A stretch of DNA of 64,000 nt from Stieleria mannarensis (lineage in GTDB: Bacteria > Planctomycetota > Planctomycetia > Pirellulales > Pirellulaceae): positions 1-64,000 of the forward strand of contig NZ_JACEHH010000035.1 in the NCBI RefSeq assembly GCF_014154935.1. Reading direction: 5' to 3'. Position 1 is the stretch's first letter, and every line of letters begins with the position of its first letter. The notes under the pieces were generated by a model that saw nothing but the letters and a program-made list of their open reading frames with translations, had not been told where the DNA came from and did no database searches. The position numbers and the translations under genes were made by a program. This document shows positions 10,017 to 19,100 of this stretch, in pieces.

Positions 10017-10526
10017 ATGAAAATTCATCTATTCGCTCTGACCCTCGCTTGCTTCACTCTTCTCGGATGTTCAAAGAAGGACGTGCAGGTCTCCGAAGCT
10101 CCGGAAGCATCTGGCCCTGTCGAGATAGACGAAATGCCACCGATGATTGAGATGGATGGGCATCCCGAGCACGGACCCCACGGCGGCGAGTTGGTCGAAC
10201 TAGGCAAAGAAGCGTTCCACATCGAAATGATGCACGGCACCGGAGCGGTCGCCATGTATGTCCTTGATGGTTCGGCAACGCAGCCGGTCGCGATCGAAGC
10301 CGAAAAGCTAACGGTCAGCCTAAAGCATGATGGCAAAGTGAAGTCGTTCGAGCTTCCCGCCGACCCGCAAGGCGAAGACGCAGCTGGCAAGTCGTCACGA
10401 TTCGCTTCGACCAATGCCGAAATGGACCAGTGGCTCGAAGCCGAGGCCGAAGGTGCGGTCATCGTGCAAATCGAAGGCAAATCCTACACAGGCAAGATTT
10501 CGCATGATCACGATCATGACCACTAA
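10017..10526 (+). CDS. Lipoprotein with His-rich C-terminus, unknown function
   Basis: 169 aa. It has a clean lipoprotein signal (MKIHLFALTLACFTLLGC), so it is anchored in a membrane and faces the periplasm. The middle has an HPEHGPHGGELVELGKEAFHIEM segment; a similar PHGGSL..IE pattern occurs near the start of the YHS-repeat protein at 19795, which suggests a shared small metal-related domain. It ends in SHDHDHDH, a likely metal ligand tail. It is last in the first efflux block and is followed by a terminator. The role in metal binding is inferred. Confidence 0.7.
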   Translation: MKIHLFALTLACFTLLGCSKKDVQVSEAPEASGPVEIDEMPPMIEMDGHPEHGPHGGELVELGKEAFHIEMMHGTGAVAMYVLDGSATQPVAIEAEKLTVSLKHDGKVKSFELPADPQGEDAAGKSSRFASTNAEMDQWLEAEAEGAVIVQIEGKSYTGKISHDHDHDH

Positions 10527-10613
10527 GAACGTGAAATCCACAACTGATAATTGACCAATTGAGCATTAAACAATTTGCTCCAGTCGTGTGCGGTGTCTCA
10601 CCGTAGACGGCAA

Positions 10614-10664
10614 GGCTCCCGACCCATCATACGACTAGCCCTCGTTGGGTCGGGAGCCGCTTTT
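10614..10664 (+). terminator. Rho-independent-like terminator
   Basis: GGCTCCCGACCC (10614-10625) and GGGTCGGGAGCC (10647-10658) form a perfect 12-bp stem, followed by GCTTTT. It closes the first efflux block before the ECF sigma unit. Confidence 0.75.
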
Positions 10665-10749
10665 CGTAATAGACAAAAGACGACGAAATCATGATAGACA
10701 ACAAGAGCCGCTCTCAAGTCAATGCAATCCTGCCCGGCGACCAGCCGCA

Positions 10750-10778
10750 TTGGTACCCCCGGTGGGTATTGGTATAAC
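10750..10778 (+). promoter_or_regulatory. Putative promoter with CsoR-type operator in the spacer
   Basis: A -35-like TTGGTA (10750-10755) and a -10-like TATAAC (10773-10778) are 17 bp apart. The spacer is filled by GTACCCCCGGTGGGTAT (10753-10769), which matches the RTACCCM-N5-GGTAT pattern seen at three other places in this island. A repressor bound here would block RNA polymerase. The expected start of transcription falls almost on the ATG at 10786, which suggests a leaderless message. Confidence 0.55.
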
Positions 10779-10785
10779 TTCTTCA

Positions 10786-11340
10786 ATGGGCCAGCCCGAT
10801 GAACGCAAATCGACCGAAACGATCGCCTCCGAGACAATCGCCGCTGCGATATCTGGAGATCGTTCTGCGTTGCGCTCGATCTACCAGGCGACGTCGGATC
10901 GTGTGTTTCGCTTGATGGTTCGGATGGTCGGTCAGCAGGACGCCGATGACTTAACGCAGCAAACTTTCGTCCGAGCGTTTACGAAGCTCGATCAATTCAG
11001 TGGCGAGTCGAAGTTTGAAACGTGGCTGTATCGACTGGCCACCAACGAGGCATTGCAACATCTGCGCCGCGAGAAACATCGGCGGACCGAAGAACTGGTG
11101 GTCGAGCCGACCGCTGACCAAACCGACCACATTGAGCAAGACGAACGAGTCGCGATGGTACGCCAGGCACTCGATCAACTCGATCCGGAACTACGGTCGA
11201 TCTTCACGCTCAAAGAAGAGAGCGGTCTGTCATACCAAGAGATCGCCCAGACGCTAGACATCCCCGAAGGTACTGTTGGATCGAGGTTGAACCGGGCACG
11301 GCGTGAATTGCGGAGGTTGATAGATGGGAGTCGGGAGTGA
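10786..11340 (+). CDS. ECF-family RNA polymerase sigma factor
   Basis: Directs RNA polymerase to a dedicated promoter set. From ATG 10786 the protein is 184 aa, the normal ECF size; the frame is open upstream but that part shows no homology. Region 2 has DADDLTQQTFVRAF and KFETWLYRLATNEALQHLRR, and region 4 has SYQEIAQTLDIPEGTVGSRL, the helix-turn-helix. No anti-sigma factor gene is adjacent; the next gene is a TolC homologue on the other strand. A CsoR-like operator covers its promoter, so it is probably a copper-induced regulator of the second efflux set. The family is certain; the regulation is inferred. Confidence 0.9.
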   Translation: MGQPDERKSTETIASETIAAAISGDRSALRSIYQATSDRVFRLMVRMVGQQDADDLTQQTFVRAFTKLDQFSGESKFETWLYRLATNEALQHLRREKHRRTEELVVEPTADQTDHIEQDERVAMVRQALDQLDPELRSIFTLKEESGLSYQEIAQTLDIPEGTVGSRLNRARRELRRLIDGSRE

Positions 11341-11393
11341 GGGAGGAGCGAGTTGTGTTCTCCCTTCTCCTTCACCCCCAACACCCCTACTTC

Positions 11394-13064
11394 TTATTGA
11401 GGGCAACCTACAGTGCGATCCAACTGGGCGATCGTGCCGGCTAGCGTAGCGTCGATGCGGGCGAGTTGGGTCTCGAACATTAAGAGCTCGCGGTAGGTTT
11501 CTATCAGCGTGAAGAAGTCCGTGCGTTTGCCACGGTAGTCGGCGATCGAAAGTTCAAGTGTGCCTTCGGTGCGGGGAATGATGCGGTTTTCATAGATATC
11601 GCGTTGTTCCGCCAATGCGTCGGCTTGAACGATCAGGCGACGGATCTTTCCGTAGAGTTCGTCGCGTTCGGCTTCGAGGCGACGGGTGGTGCTGCTGCGT
11701 CGGTGAGCGGCTTCGCGGATGCCGGCGTTAATCTTTTCCCGCCAGATCGGCAGCGTCGTCCCAAAGCTGATGCTCAGGTTGTCGTTCCCGTTGGCGACAG
11801 GACTGATCACATCGTGACCGTCGCTGATCAATCCCCAGCTGAGGCCGACATTGAAGTCAGGATACTGCTGCAAACACGCCAAGCGTTCCTTGTCGCGGTC
11901 GCGTTGAATTTCCCACGCAAGACCCCGCAGTTTTGGATTGCATTGTTCGGCCAACGCGATCAATTCTTCAATTTGCTGGGGCGTGTCAGTGATACCGAGT
12001 TCATCCGTTGCTTCGGGAAGCAAGTCAACAGGTTGTTGCAGCAGCGTTGCGAGGTCGGCTTGGGCGACTTGCTTTTGTCTGCGAAGCGTGATGAGTTGTT
12101 CGTCGAGGCGATCGGTTTCAAGCTGAGCGCGCAGCACGTCTTGTTGCGAACCACCGCTGCGGTAGCGGGCTTCGGCAACGTCAGTCAAGTCAGCGACGAG
12201 GTCTTTGGTTTCCTCGATGATCGCGATCGCACGTGTGGCAAACCAGACTTCGTAGTATGCCAGTCGTACGGACTCAGTGATCTCGCGAGCGATTCCGTCG
12301 ACTTCGGTTTGAGCGATCTGGACTTCGCGACTCGCAATGATGGCTTTCGTTTTTAGCTTGTCGGGAAACGGGACTTTCTGGTTAACCGACATCTGATTTC
12401 CGACACGACCGCCTGCGGTTTGCAACGCGTTGTCATGGAACGGCCAGAACGTGTTGTTGAACGTTGGGTCGGGAAGTGCTTTGGCTTGCGGGATGACGTT
12501 TGATGCGGCGGCGACTCGCTGTCGTGCGGCAAGGATTTTCGGGTGCCGCGATAGTGCTTCGTTGACGAAGAACTCGACTGGGGCGGTGGGGGAGCTGGGA
12601 GTGGGGGAGTCTGGGAGAGGGGGAGTCTGGGAGTCGGTGTTTCGAACTTCATCTTCATCGCTCTCCCCATCTCCCTGACTCCCCCTCTCCCCATCTTCTT
12701 CAGGTGGATCCAATTGCAGGAAGTCGCTGAAGCTGCGGCTCGATACATCTGCCTCTTCGCTGTCCAATCCCAGCTCACCGTCGTTGTCTTGTGGCAGCGT
12801 GAACGCGGCGGGCGAGGCGACGACCATGCCATCGTTGAAGCCAGCCAATTGCACTGGCGTTTCGACAGATCGATAGGCAATTGCCTCCGGCCGCGTGTTC
12901 GTTGAGACTGTTTCAGCGGCGACGAATGAGGTCGCTTTTTGGGTGTCCGAGGCAATTTGGACGCCTCTTTGGGTCGCACAACCGGACATGGAGGCGGCGA
13001 TCAGTGCACCAAGCAATATTCGCTTGGTTTGTTTCGTAGCAGGTGTCCAATATTGCCGATCCAT
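11394..13064 (-). CDS. TolC-family outer-membrane efflux lipoprotein (second copy)
   Basis: 556 aa. The N-terminus has a hydrophobic signal and lipobox (LLGALIAASMSGC), so it is lipidated. A low-complexity linker rich in Asp, Glu, Ser and Pro (about residues 100-170) precedes the OEP domain, which starts near FFVNEALSRHPKILAARQRVA. Part of the linker is coded by an unusual purine/pyrimidine-biased G-rich stretch with a 15-bp inverted repeat (12613-12691). It is divergent from the Cys-rich protein and the CusA-type set at 13198-19680, and it is the likely outer-membrane partner of that pump. A CsoR-like operator lies in the divergent gap. Confidence 0.88.
   Translation of the reverse strand: MDRQYWTPATKQTKRILLGALIAASMSGCATQRGVQIASDTQKATSFVAAETVSTNTRPEAIAYRSVETPVQLAGFNDGMVVASPAAFTLPQDNDGELGLDSEEADVSSRSFSDFLQLDPPEEDGERGSQGDGESDEDEVRNTDSQTPPLPDSPTPSSPTAPVEFFVNEALSRHPKILAARQRVAAASNVIPQAKALPDPTFNNTFWPFHDNALQTAGGRVGNQMSVNQKVPFPDKLKTKAIIASREVQIAQTEVDGIAREITESVRLAYYEVWFATRAIAIIEETKDLVADLTDVAEARYRSGGSQQDVLRAQLETDRLDEQLITLRRQKQVAQADLATLLQQPVDLLPEATDELGITDTPQQIEELIALAEQCNPKLRGLAWEIQRDRDKERLACLQQYPDFNVGLSWGLISDGHDVISPVANGNDNLSISFGTTLPIWREKINAGIREAAHRRSSTTRRLEAERDELYGKIRRLIVQADALAEQRDIYENRIIPRTEGTLELSIADYRGKRTDFFTLIETYRELLMFETQLARIDATLAGTIAQLDRTVGCPQ
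12613..12691. repeat. G-rich inverted repeat inside the TolC-like coding region
   Basis: GGGAGAGGGGGAGTC (12613-12627) is the exact reverse complement of GACTCCCCCTCTCCC (12677-12691), with a 49-bp gap. The surrounding DNA is low-complexity GGGAGT/CTGGGAG repeats. It encodes the unstructured linker, so expansion is tolerated. Confidence 0.75.
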
Positions 13065-13162
13065 GGCATTTCCGTCCTGTTCCGTTACACTGAAGAAGTC
13101 AAAGTTTGCCTAACCGGGTGATTCCTATTGAACTTTTCGGCCAGATTTCCGATACAGTTCAC

Positions 13163-13179
13163 ATACCGGGCATGGGTAT
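13163..13179. promoter_or_regulatory. CsoR-type operator, divergent gap
   Basis: ATACCGGGCATGGGTAT. On the minus strand it reads ATACCCA-TGCCC-GGTAT, one mismatch from ATACCCC-N5-GGTAT. It lies 18 bp before the GTG at 13198 and 98 bp before the divergent TolC-like gene, so it could control both. Confidence 0.55.
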
Positions 13180-13197
13180 CTATTTCGGAAGGCCATA

Positions 13198-13752
13198 GTG
13201 AACAACTTCCCCCTAATTCGCACCGCCGTTAATCTTTGTCTGATCGCTGCAATGGTGATTCAGCCGATGGCGTTGGTGGCTGCGCAGGGAACATGTGCTC
13301 AAGGTCAGTGCTGCGAGGCCGAGACGGTCTGCCACGCTTGCAAATGCTGTGAAGTGAAAACGGACGGCGAACTGTGCGGTTGCTGTAGCGGCAATGAAGA
13401 AGACGCCAGCAGTTGCTGCACGAAGAAAGGCGAACAATCAAAGCACGACGACCTGTTCGGTGAAATTTCTGATGTCGTGCCCGAGCCACCGAAATCCGAC
13501 GACGAGAAATTGGTTCAAGACCAATTTGCGTTGTCATCGTGCATGTGTGGCATTCGATCAGAACCGCTAGCACCGGCACCACATCGCGTACCTGTTCCTC
13601 AGGTTCGTGATTTGGTCGTGATTGCGTACTTGGATCACGTTGCATCCGAGGCTGGACTTTCAATTCGTCCAGATCAACTGATGTCACGATTGCCGATCGG
13701 CGATCACTCACCGCATTTCTCTCAGCGGTTTCTTTGCATCTGGCGCATCTAG
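13198..13752 (+). CDS. Exported Cys-rich putative copper-binding protein
   Basis: 184 aa, starting at GTG 13198 with GGAAGG 8 nt upstream. A hydrophobic N-terminal segment (LIRTAVNLCLIAAMVIQPMALVAA) acts as signal or anchor. Next comes a dense Cys block (CAQGQCCEAETVCHACKCC, then CGCCSGN and SCCTKKG), typical of soft-metal chelation. The C-terminal half has only a CMCG and is otherwise ordinary. It lies just behind a CsoR-like operator at the head of the CusA-type unit, so it is likely copper-induced and acts in the periplasm. No named family is recognised. Confidence 0.7.
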   Translation: MNNFPLIRTAVNLCLIAAMVIQPMALVAAQGTCAQGQCCEAETVCHACKCCEVKTDGELCGCCSGNEEDASSCCTKKGEQSKHDDLFGEISDVVPEPPKSDDEKLVQDQFALSSCMCGIRSEPLAPAPHRVPVPQVRDLVVIAYLDHVASEAGLSIRPDQLMSRLPIGDHSPHFSQRFLCIWRI

Positions 13753-14029
13753 CGTCGTCTCGATAGGAGAGCTGCGCGCTCGTAGCTCTTCGTTTTCAAG
13801 TTGGCTTTCACGCGAATGATGCTGCGCGCTCGTTCCGAATGAAGTCTATCCAGATGCAATCCCTACGCGATTTGATCGCGTCACCAAAACAATGAACCGG
13901 TCACAGCCTGGAGGCGATGACTGGTCGATGATGCGATCCCCTCCGTCGCGTCGTCGGCCAGTCACCTCTTGAGCTGACGTTCGTGGATGGAACCACAAAC
14001 GCGTGCCGGAAAACGCCGCGAGAACTGTC
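13753..14029. other. Gap between Cys-rich gene and adaptor gene
   Basis: About 277 bp with no convincing gene. It contains two copies of GCTGCGCGCTCGT (near 13771 and 13821) and no clear operator or terminator. Confidence 0.4.
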
Positions 14030-16153
14030 ATGAATCAGGACGAACCAATCGAACCCAACAAAGCCGACGTTGACGATAAAGTCAGCAGCGTGGATACGGA
14101 TGCGCGGACCGATAGCGAGCCAGTGGAAGCGGTGGCCGAAGAAACGACCACGCCTATTGAAGCCAAGCCGACCCCACCGCAAAGTGATGGCGGGATGAAG
14201 TGGCTGGTGCGCACTGCTGTGCAAGCATCAACGGTCGTCGTCGTAGTCGGACTCGTATTTTTTCTGCTCGGTGTCGCACAGCGAACGAAGTGGCTGACTG
14301 CGGATGGCTTTTCCGGGGGCCAAGGCGAATCCGTTGCAGAATCCGGCGGTGGCGAAGACAAGCGATACATCTGTCCAATGATGTGTACGCCACCGTCGAC
14401 GGAACCCGGACGGTGTCCCGTGTGTGCGATGGAACTGGTTGAAGCAACTGGAGGTGGAGGCGGCGACGGCATCTCGGTCACGATTGAATCATCGGCGCGA
14501 CGATTGGTCGGCATTCGAACCGCGATGTCAAAGATGGGTGAAGTCAATCGCACCATTCGCACGATCGGCTCGATCGACTACGACGAAAGCCAACTATCGA
14601 CTATCAGTGCCTACATCGACGGCCGCTTGGAAAAGATGTACGCGAACTATGCCGGAGTGAAGGTCAAGGAAGGCGATGATCTGGCATTGATCTACAGCCC
14701 GCAGCTCTACACCGCTCAAACCGAATTCATCACCAGCATGAACAGCGATGGCAAGATTGGTCGCTTTCAAATCTCTGGCGGCGATTTGAACAAGATGGCA
14801 CGGGAAAATTTGACGGAACTGGGGATGACGGAAAGTCAGATCGAGCAGTTGGGGAAGTCGGGTAAACCAATGTCGCGCATCCGCATCAAGTCACCGCAGA
14901 GAGGAACCGTGATCGAAAAGTCAGCGGTTGAGGGCGACTACGTGAAAACGGGAGACAAGCTTTACCGTGTAGCCGACCTAAGCAGTGTTTGGCTGATGCT
15001 TGATCTGTTCCCCGACGACGCATCGGCTGTTCGTTTCGGCCAACAAGTTGAAGCGGAAATTCAGTCGATGCCGGGCGAGGTATTCACGGGCCGCGTCGCT
15101 TTCATTGACCCCACCGTGAACCCGAAGACGCGAACGGTTCGCGTCCGTGTCGAGATCATGAACTTCGACGGCAAGCTGCGACCGGGCGACTATGCCACTG
15201 CTCGGGTGACCGTGCCGGCGATCCCAATGGACCAAGTTTACGATCCGGCACTGGCGAACAAATTCATCAGCCCGATGCACCCGCAAGTCATCCGCGACGA
15301 ACCCGGTAAGTGTCCGCTTTGTGACATGGATTTGGTGCCGACGTCGCAGCTTGGGTTCGCATCAGAACCCTTGCCGATGCAACAAGTCGTGACCGTTCCG
15401 CGCGATGCCGTGCTTCTGGCTGGTGAAAACAGCGTGATCTACGTCGAAACCGAACCGGGACGTTTTGAGATTCGCCGAGTTGCGGTCGGTCCCATGAATC
15501 GCAAAGAAGCGGTGATTGTGGAAGGACTTTCGGCTGGTGAGACGGTTGCGACGGGCGGCAATTTCCTGATCGACTCACAAATGCAGCTCGCCGGCAATCC
15601 TTCGTTGATGGACCCGACGAAAGCACCGAGCTATTCGCCGGGACCGCTGGAACTTCCCAATACTACTCCTGTCATGCTGGCCAGCGACGCTGGCAAAACG
15701 CTTGATCGAACCTACGACGCGTACTTTGAAATCCAATGCGCAATGGCGGCCGACCAAACGCCTCCGCCCGTTGCGTTGAATACGCTGATCGAAGGTCTCC
15801 GCGAACTGGAAATGTTGGCCAATGTTCCCGATGAAGCTCAACGGCGGTTCGCAACTGCTCGCCGCGCGGCGTCACGCATGGACGGTTCGTTAGAAACGGC
15901 TCGCGAGGCCTATCGCGGTGTCAGTCACGCAATGTTGCGAGCGGCCACGGTGGCTCGCGGGCCGAAGACGGCTGTGAAGTTGACGCACTATTACTGCCCG
16001 ATGGTTCCCGGCGGCGGTGGCGACTGGATGCAGCCCGGCGGCGACTTGCAGAACCCATATTGGGGCAGCGAGATGCTGACGTGCGGCGAAGTAGTTCGTG
16101 ATATGGCAATGCCCGCGGGCATGGTTCCCTCAATCGCGCGCACGGTGCAATAA
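14030..16153 (+). CDS. CusB-type RND adaptor with several metal-binding modules
   Basis: Periplasmic adaptor of the second efflux set, about 707 aa, longer than the usual 400-500. The ATG at 14030 is chosen; a GTG at 14003 would add nine residues. After a TM anchor (about residues 60-85) comes a heavy-metal-binding module YICPMMC...CPVCAMEL (about residue 110). The adaptor core follows with the coiled-coil and a SPQRGTV lipoyl half. A second module FISPMHP...CPLCDMDL sits inside at about residue 410. The C-terminal extension carries YYCPMVPGGGG and a WGSEMLTCG segment (about residues 650-680). Such CPMxP/CPxCxM modules occur in Cu/Ag efflux proteins. The RND gene follows after 11 bp. Confidence 0.9.
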   Translation: MNQDEPIEPNKADVDDKVSSVDTDARTDSEPVEAVAEETTTPIEAKPTPPQSDGGMKWLVRTAVQASTVVVVVGLVFFLLGVAQRTKWLTADGFSGGQGESVAESGGGEDKRYICPMMCTPPSTEPGRCPVCAMELVEATGGGGGDGISVTIESSARRLVGIRTAMSKMGEVNRTIRTIGSIDYDESQLSTISAYIDGRLEKMYANYAGVKVKEGDDLALIYSPQLYTAQTEFITSMNSDGKIGRFQISGGDLNKMARENLTELGMTESQIEQLGKSGKPMSRIRIKSPQRGTVIEKSAVEGDYVKTGDKLYRVADLSSVWLMLDLFPDDASAVRFGQQVEAEIQSMPGEVFTGRVAFIDPTVNPKTRTVRVRVEIMNFDGKLRPGDYATARVTVPAIPMDQVYDPALANKFISPMHPQVIRDEPGKCPLCDMDLVPTSQLGFASEPLPMQQVVTVPRDAVLLAGENSVIYVETEPGRFEIRRVAVGPMNRKEAVIVEGLSAGETVATGGNFLIDSQMQLAGNPSLMDPTKAPSYSPGPLELPNTTPVMLASDAGKTLDRTYDAYFEIQCAMAADQTPPPVALNTLIEGLRELEMLANVPDEAQRRFATARRAASRMDGSLETAREAYRGVSHAMLRAATVARGPKTAVKLTHYYCPMVPGGGGDWMQPGGDLQNPYWGSEMLTCGEVVRDMAMPAGMVPSIARTVQ

Positions 16154-16164
16154 GGAGACGAACC

Positions 16165-19100
16165 ATGCTTAATCTAATCATTCGCTTCTGCGTTAAAGAA
16201 CCTTGGCTGGTGGTATTGCTGACCATTGGTCTAAGCGTCGCTGGCTGGGTCAGCTTCAAGTCGATTCCGATCGACGCGATTCCCAACATTGGCGAGAACC
16301 AAGTCATCGTGTTGACGCCTTGGCCGGGTCGCTCGCCAAAGGACATCGAAGACCAAGTCACCTATCCGCTGAGCGTTTCGTTGCTCGCTGTTCCCGGTGC
16401 GGAATCGGTGCGTGGCAAGAGCATGTTCGGCTACAGCTTTGTGCAGGTCACGTTCAAGGACGAAATTGACTTTTACTGGGCACGCAGCCGAGTTTCTGAG
16501 CAACTCGGCAGTGCCGCGTCACAGTTGCCCGATGGCGTCGTGCCACAACTTGGCCCGGACGCGACCGGATTGGGACAGGTTTACTACTACACGCTTCAGC
16601 CACCCGAGGAAGGCATGGGGCTGGCGGAACTTCGCAGCATGCAAGACTTCGTTGTGAAGTACGAATTGCAGGCGGTCGAAGGGGTCAGCGAGGTCGCGTC
16701 GATCGGCGGTTACGTGCGCCAGTATCAAATCGAAGTCGATCCCGACAAGCTTCGCTTTCACAACGTATCGCTCGACAAGTTGGCGATGGCGATCAAGGGA
16801 TCGAATTTGGACGTCGGTGCTAAGACAGTCGAAACGACCGGCATGGAGTTCATCGTCCGCAGCAAGGGGTTCCTCGGCTCTGGCGGTGACAAAGACAAAG
16901 CGGTTGAGGACATCGAGGACACCGTCATCATGCAGCGTGACGGAGTTCCCGTTCGCGTCCGCGACATTGCCAATGTGCAGATTGGCCCTGATTTTCGTCG
17001 CGGTGCATTGGATTACAACGGAGCCGAAGCAGTTGGCGGCGTGGTCGTGATGCGATACGGCGAAAATCCTCGAGTCGTCATCGACCGCGTGAAAGCCAAG
17101 ATCGCCGCGATAACGCCATCGCTACAAGGAGTGACCATTCATGGCGTCTACGATCGCAGCGGACTGATCGACGAGACGATGGCGACGCTGACGCATGCGT
17201 TACGCGACGAGATCATCATCACGGCGATCATCATCCTCTTGTTTCTATTGCACATCCGCAGCAGTTTCGTTGTCGCGATCTGTTTGCCGGCAGCCGTGCT
17301 GATGTCGTTCATCGCGATGCGGTTCGTCGGCGTCGGAGCGAACATCATGTCGCTGGCGGGGATCGCGATCGCGATCGGCACGATGGTCGACATGGCGATC
17401 ATTGTTTCGGAGAACATCTACCAGCATCTTTCGGATTGGGAGTCTGGTAGCGAAGAGGCTCGGATCAAACAACCTCGCACGGAAGTCGTCTACGAGGCAA
17501 CGGTTGAAGTCGCACCGGCCGTCGTGACCGCCGTGGCGACAACCATTGTCAGTTTCTTGCCGGTCTTCTTTTTGACCGGTCGCGATTACAAGCTGTTCTC
17601 TCCGCTGGCTTACACCAAGACATTTGCGATTGCTGCGGCGATGATCACCGCCGTCACGATTGTGCCGGCACTGTGCCGTTTGATGCTGCGAAGCAATGTG
17701 CGTCGCAAGAGTGCGGCTTTGCTCGCTGGCGTTTCGCTGGCCGGACTTCTCGGTGTGGCTTCGCATTTCCTTTGGGGGTCGCGACTCGCAGAGCGATTCG
17801 GCTTGGAAACCTGGATCGTGACCACCGTCGCCGCAGTGATCGGATTCATTGCCGGTTGGCAATTGCTGCGAGAGCGGATTCGGCCAATCGAAGAGATTCC
17901 TTCCAGTCGCTTCGTTCGTTGGATTTACGCAGCCCGATTGCGATACGCCCTGAACCACAAAGCGGTTGCGCTTTCGTTTCCGTTGATGCTGTTGATCATC
18001 GGCGTGGGTGCCTACGTCGGAATGCCAACCGTGCTCCGTCCGGTCGAAAAGTTCGCCAACTTGTTCGGTGCCGATCTGAATGACTTTCCCGGCTACGTCG
18101 ATGCCAAGCATGTTTTTACGGGGTTGCAGAGCGACGACTGGATCGCCCTAGACGAAGGAAGCTGGTTCTACATGCCGACGCTGTACCCGGCAGCCAGTTT
18201 CTCGCAAGCGATGCAAGTGTTGCAGACGCAAGATGTTTTGATCGGCCAGATTCCCGAAGTCAAAGATGTGCTTGGCAAGATCGGTCGCGTCGAATCGGCA
18301 CTCGACCCCGCGCCGGCCGCGATGGTCGAAACCTATGTGATGCTCAAACCCGAAAGCGAGTGGCGAGAAGGCGTCACGGCTCGCGACGTGTGGGACGAAA
18401 TCAACCGAGTCGCCACGTTGCCCGGTGTCACGCCCGCGTCGGCGTTACAACCGATCGAGGGCCGAGTCGTGATGTTGCAGTCTGGCATCAAGGCACCGAT
18501 GGCCATTCGAGTTTACGGCAACGAACTCGACGAGTTGGCTGACGCGGCCATGAATGTCTCCGCTGAGCTGAAGAAGTCGCCGCTGATCAACGCCGGCACC
18601 GTCAATCCCGATATCGTGCTTGGCAAACCCTACGTCGAGTTCACCGTCGATCGTGAGGCGGCATCGCGGTACGGGATGAGTTCGTCGATGGTGAACCAAG
18701 TCATCGAGACCGCACTCGGCGGGATGAATTTAATCAAGACCGTTGAAGGACGTGAGCGTTATCCAGTGCGGCTCCGTTACAACCGCGACCTCCGCGAACA
18801 GATCGACGGCCTGAAACGCTTACCCGTCGTCACACATTCGGGGGCGGTCGTACCGCTCGAAGAACTCGCGACGCTGGAAACGACTTGGGGGCCGGGTGCA
18901 ATCAACAGTGAGAATGGCCGACTGGTCGCTCACGTTTCTTTCATGACCAATGGCAGCAAGGGCGATTTGGAATCCGTCTCCGCGATCGAAGAACAGCTCC
19001 GCGAGGCTCAGTCGCTGCCTCCGTCGGACCCGAATCGGTTATCGCTGCCAGCGGGATACTCTCTCGAGGCCGTTGGTAGCTTCCGAAATCAGATCGAAGC

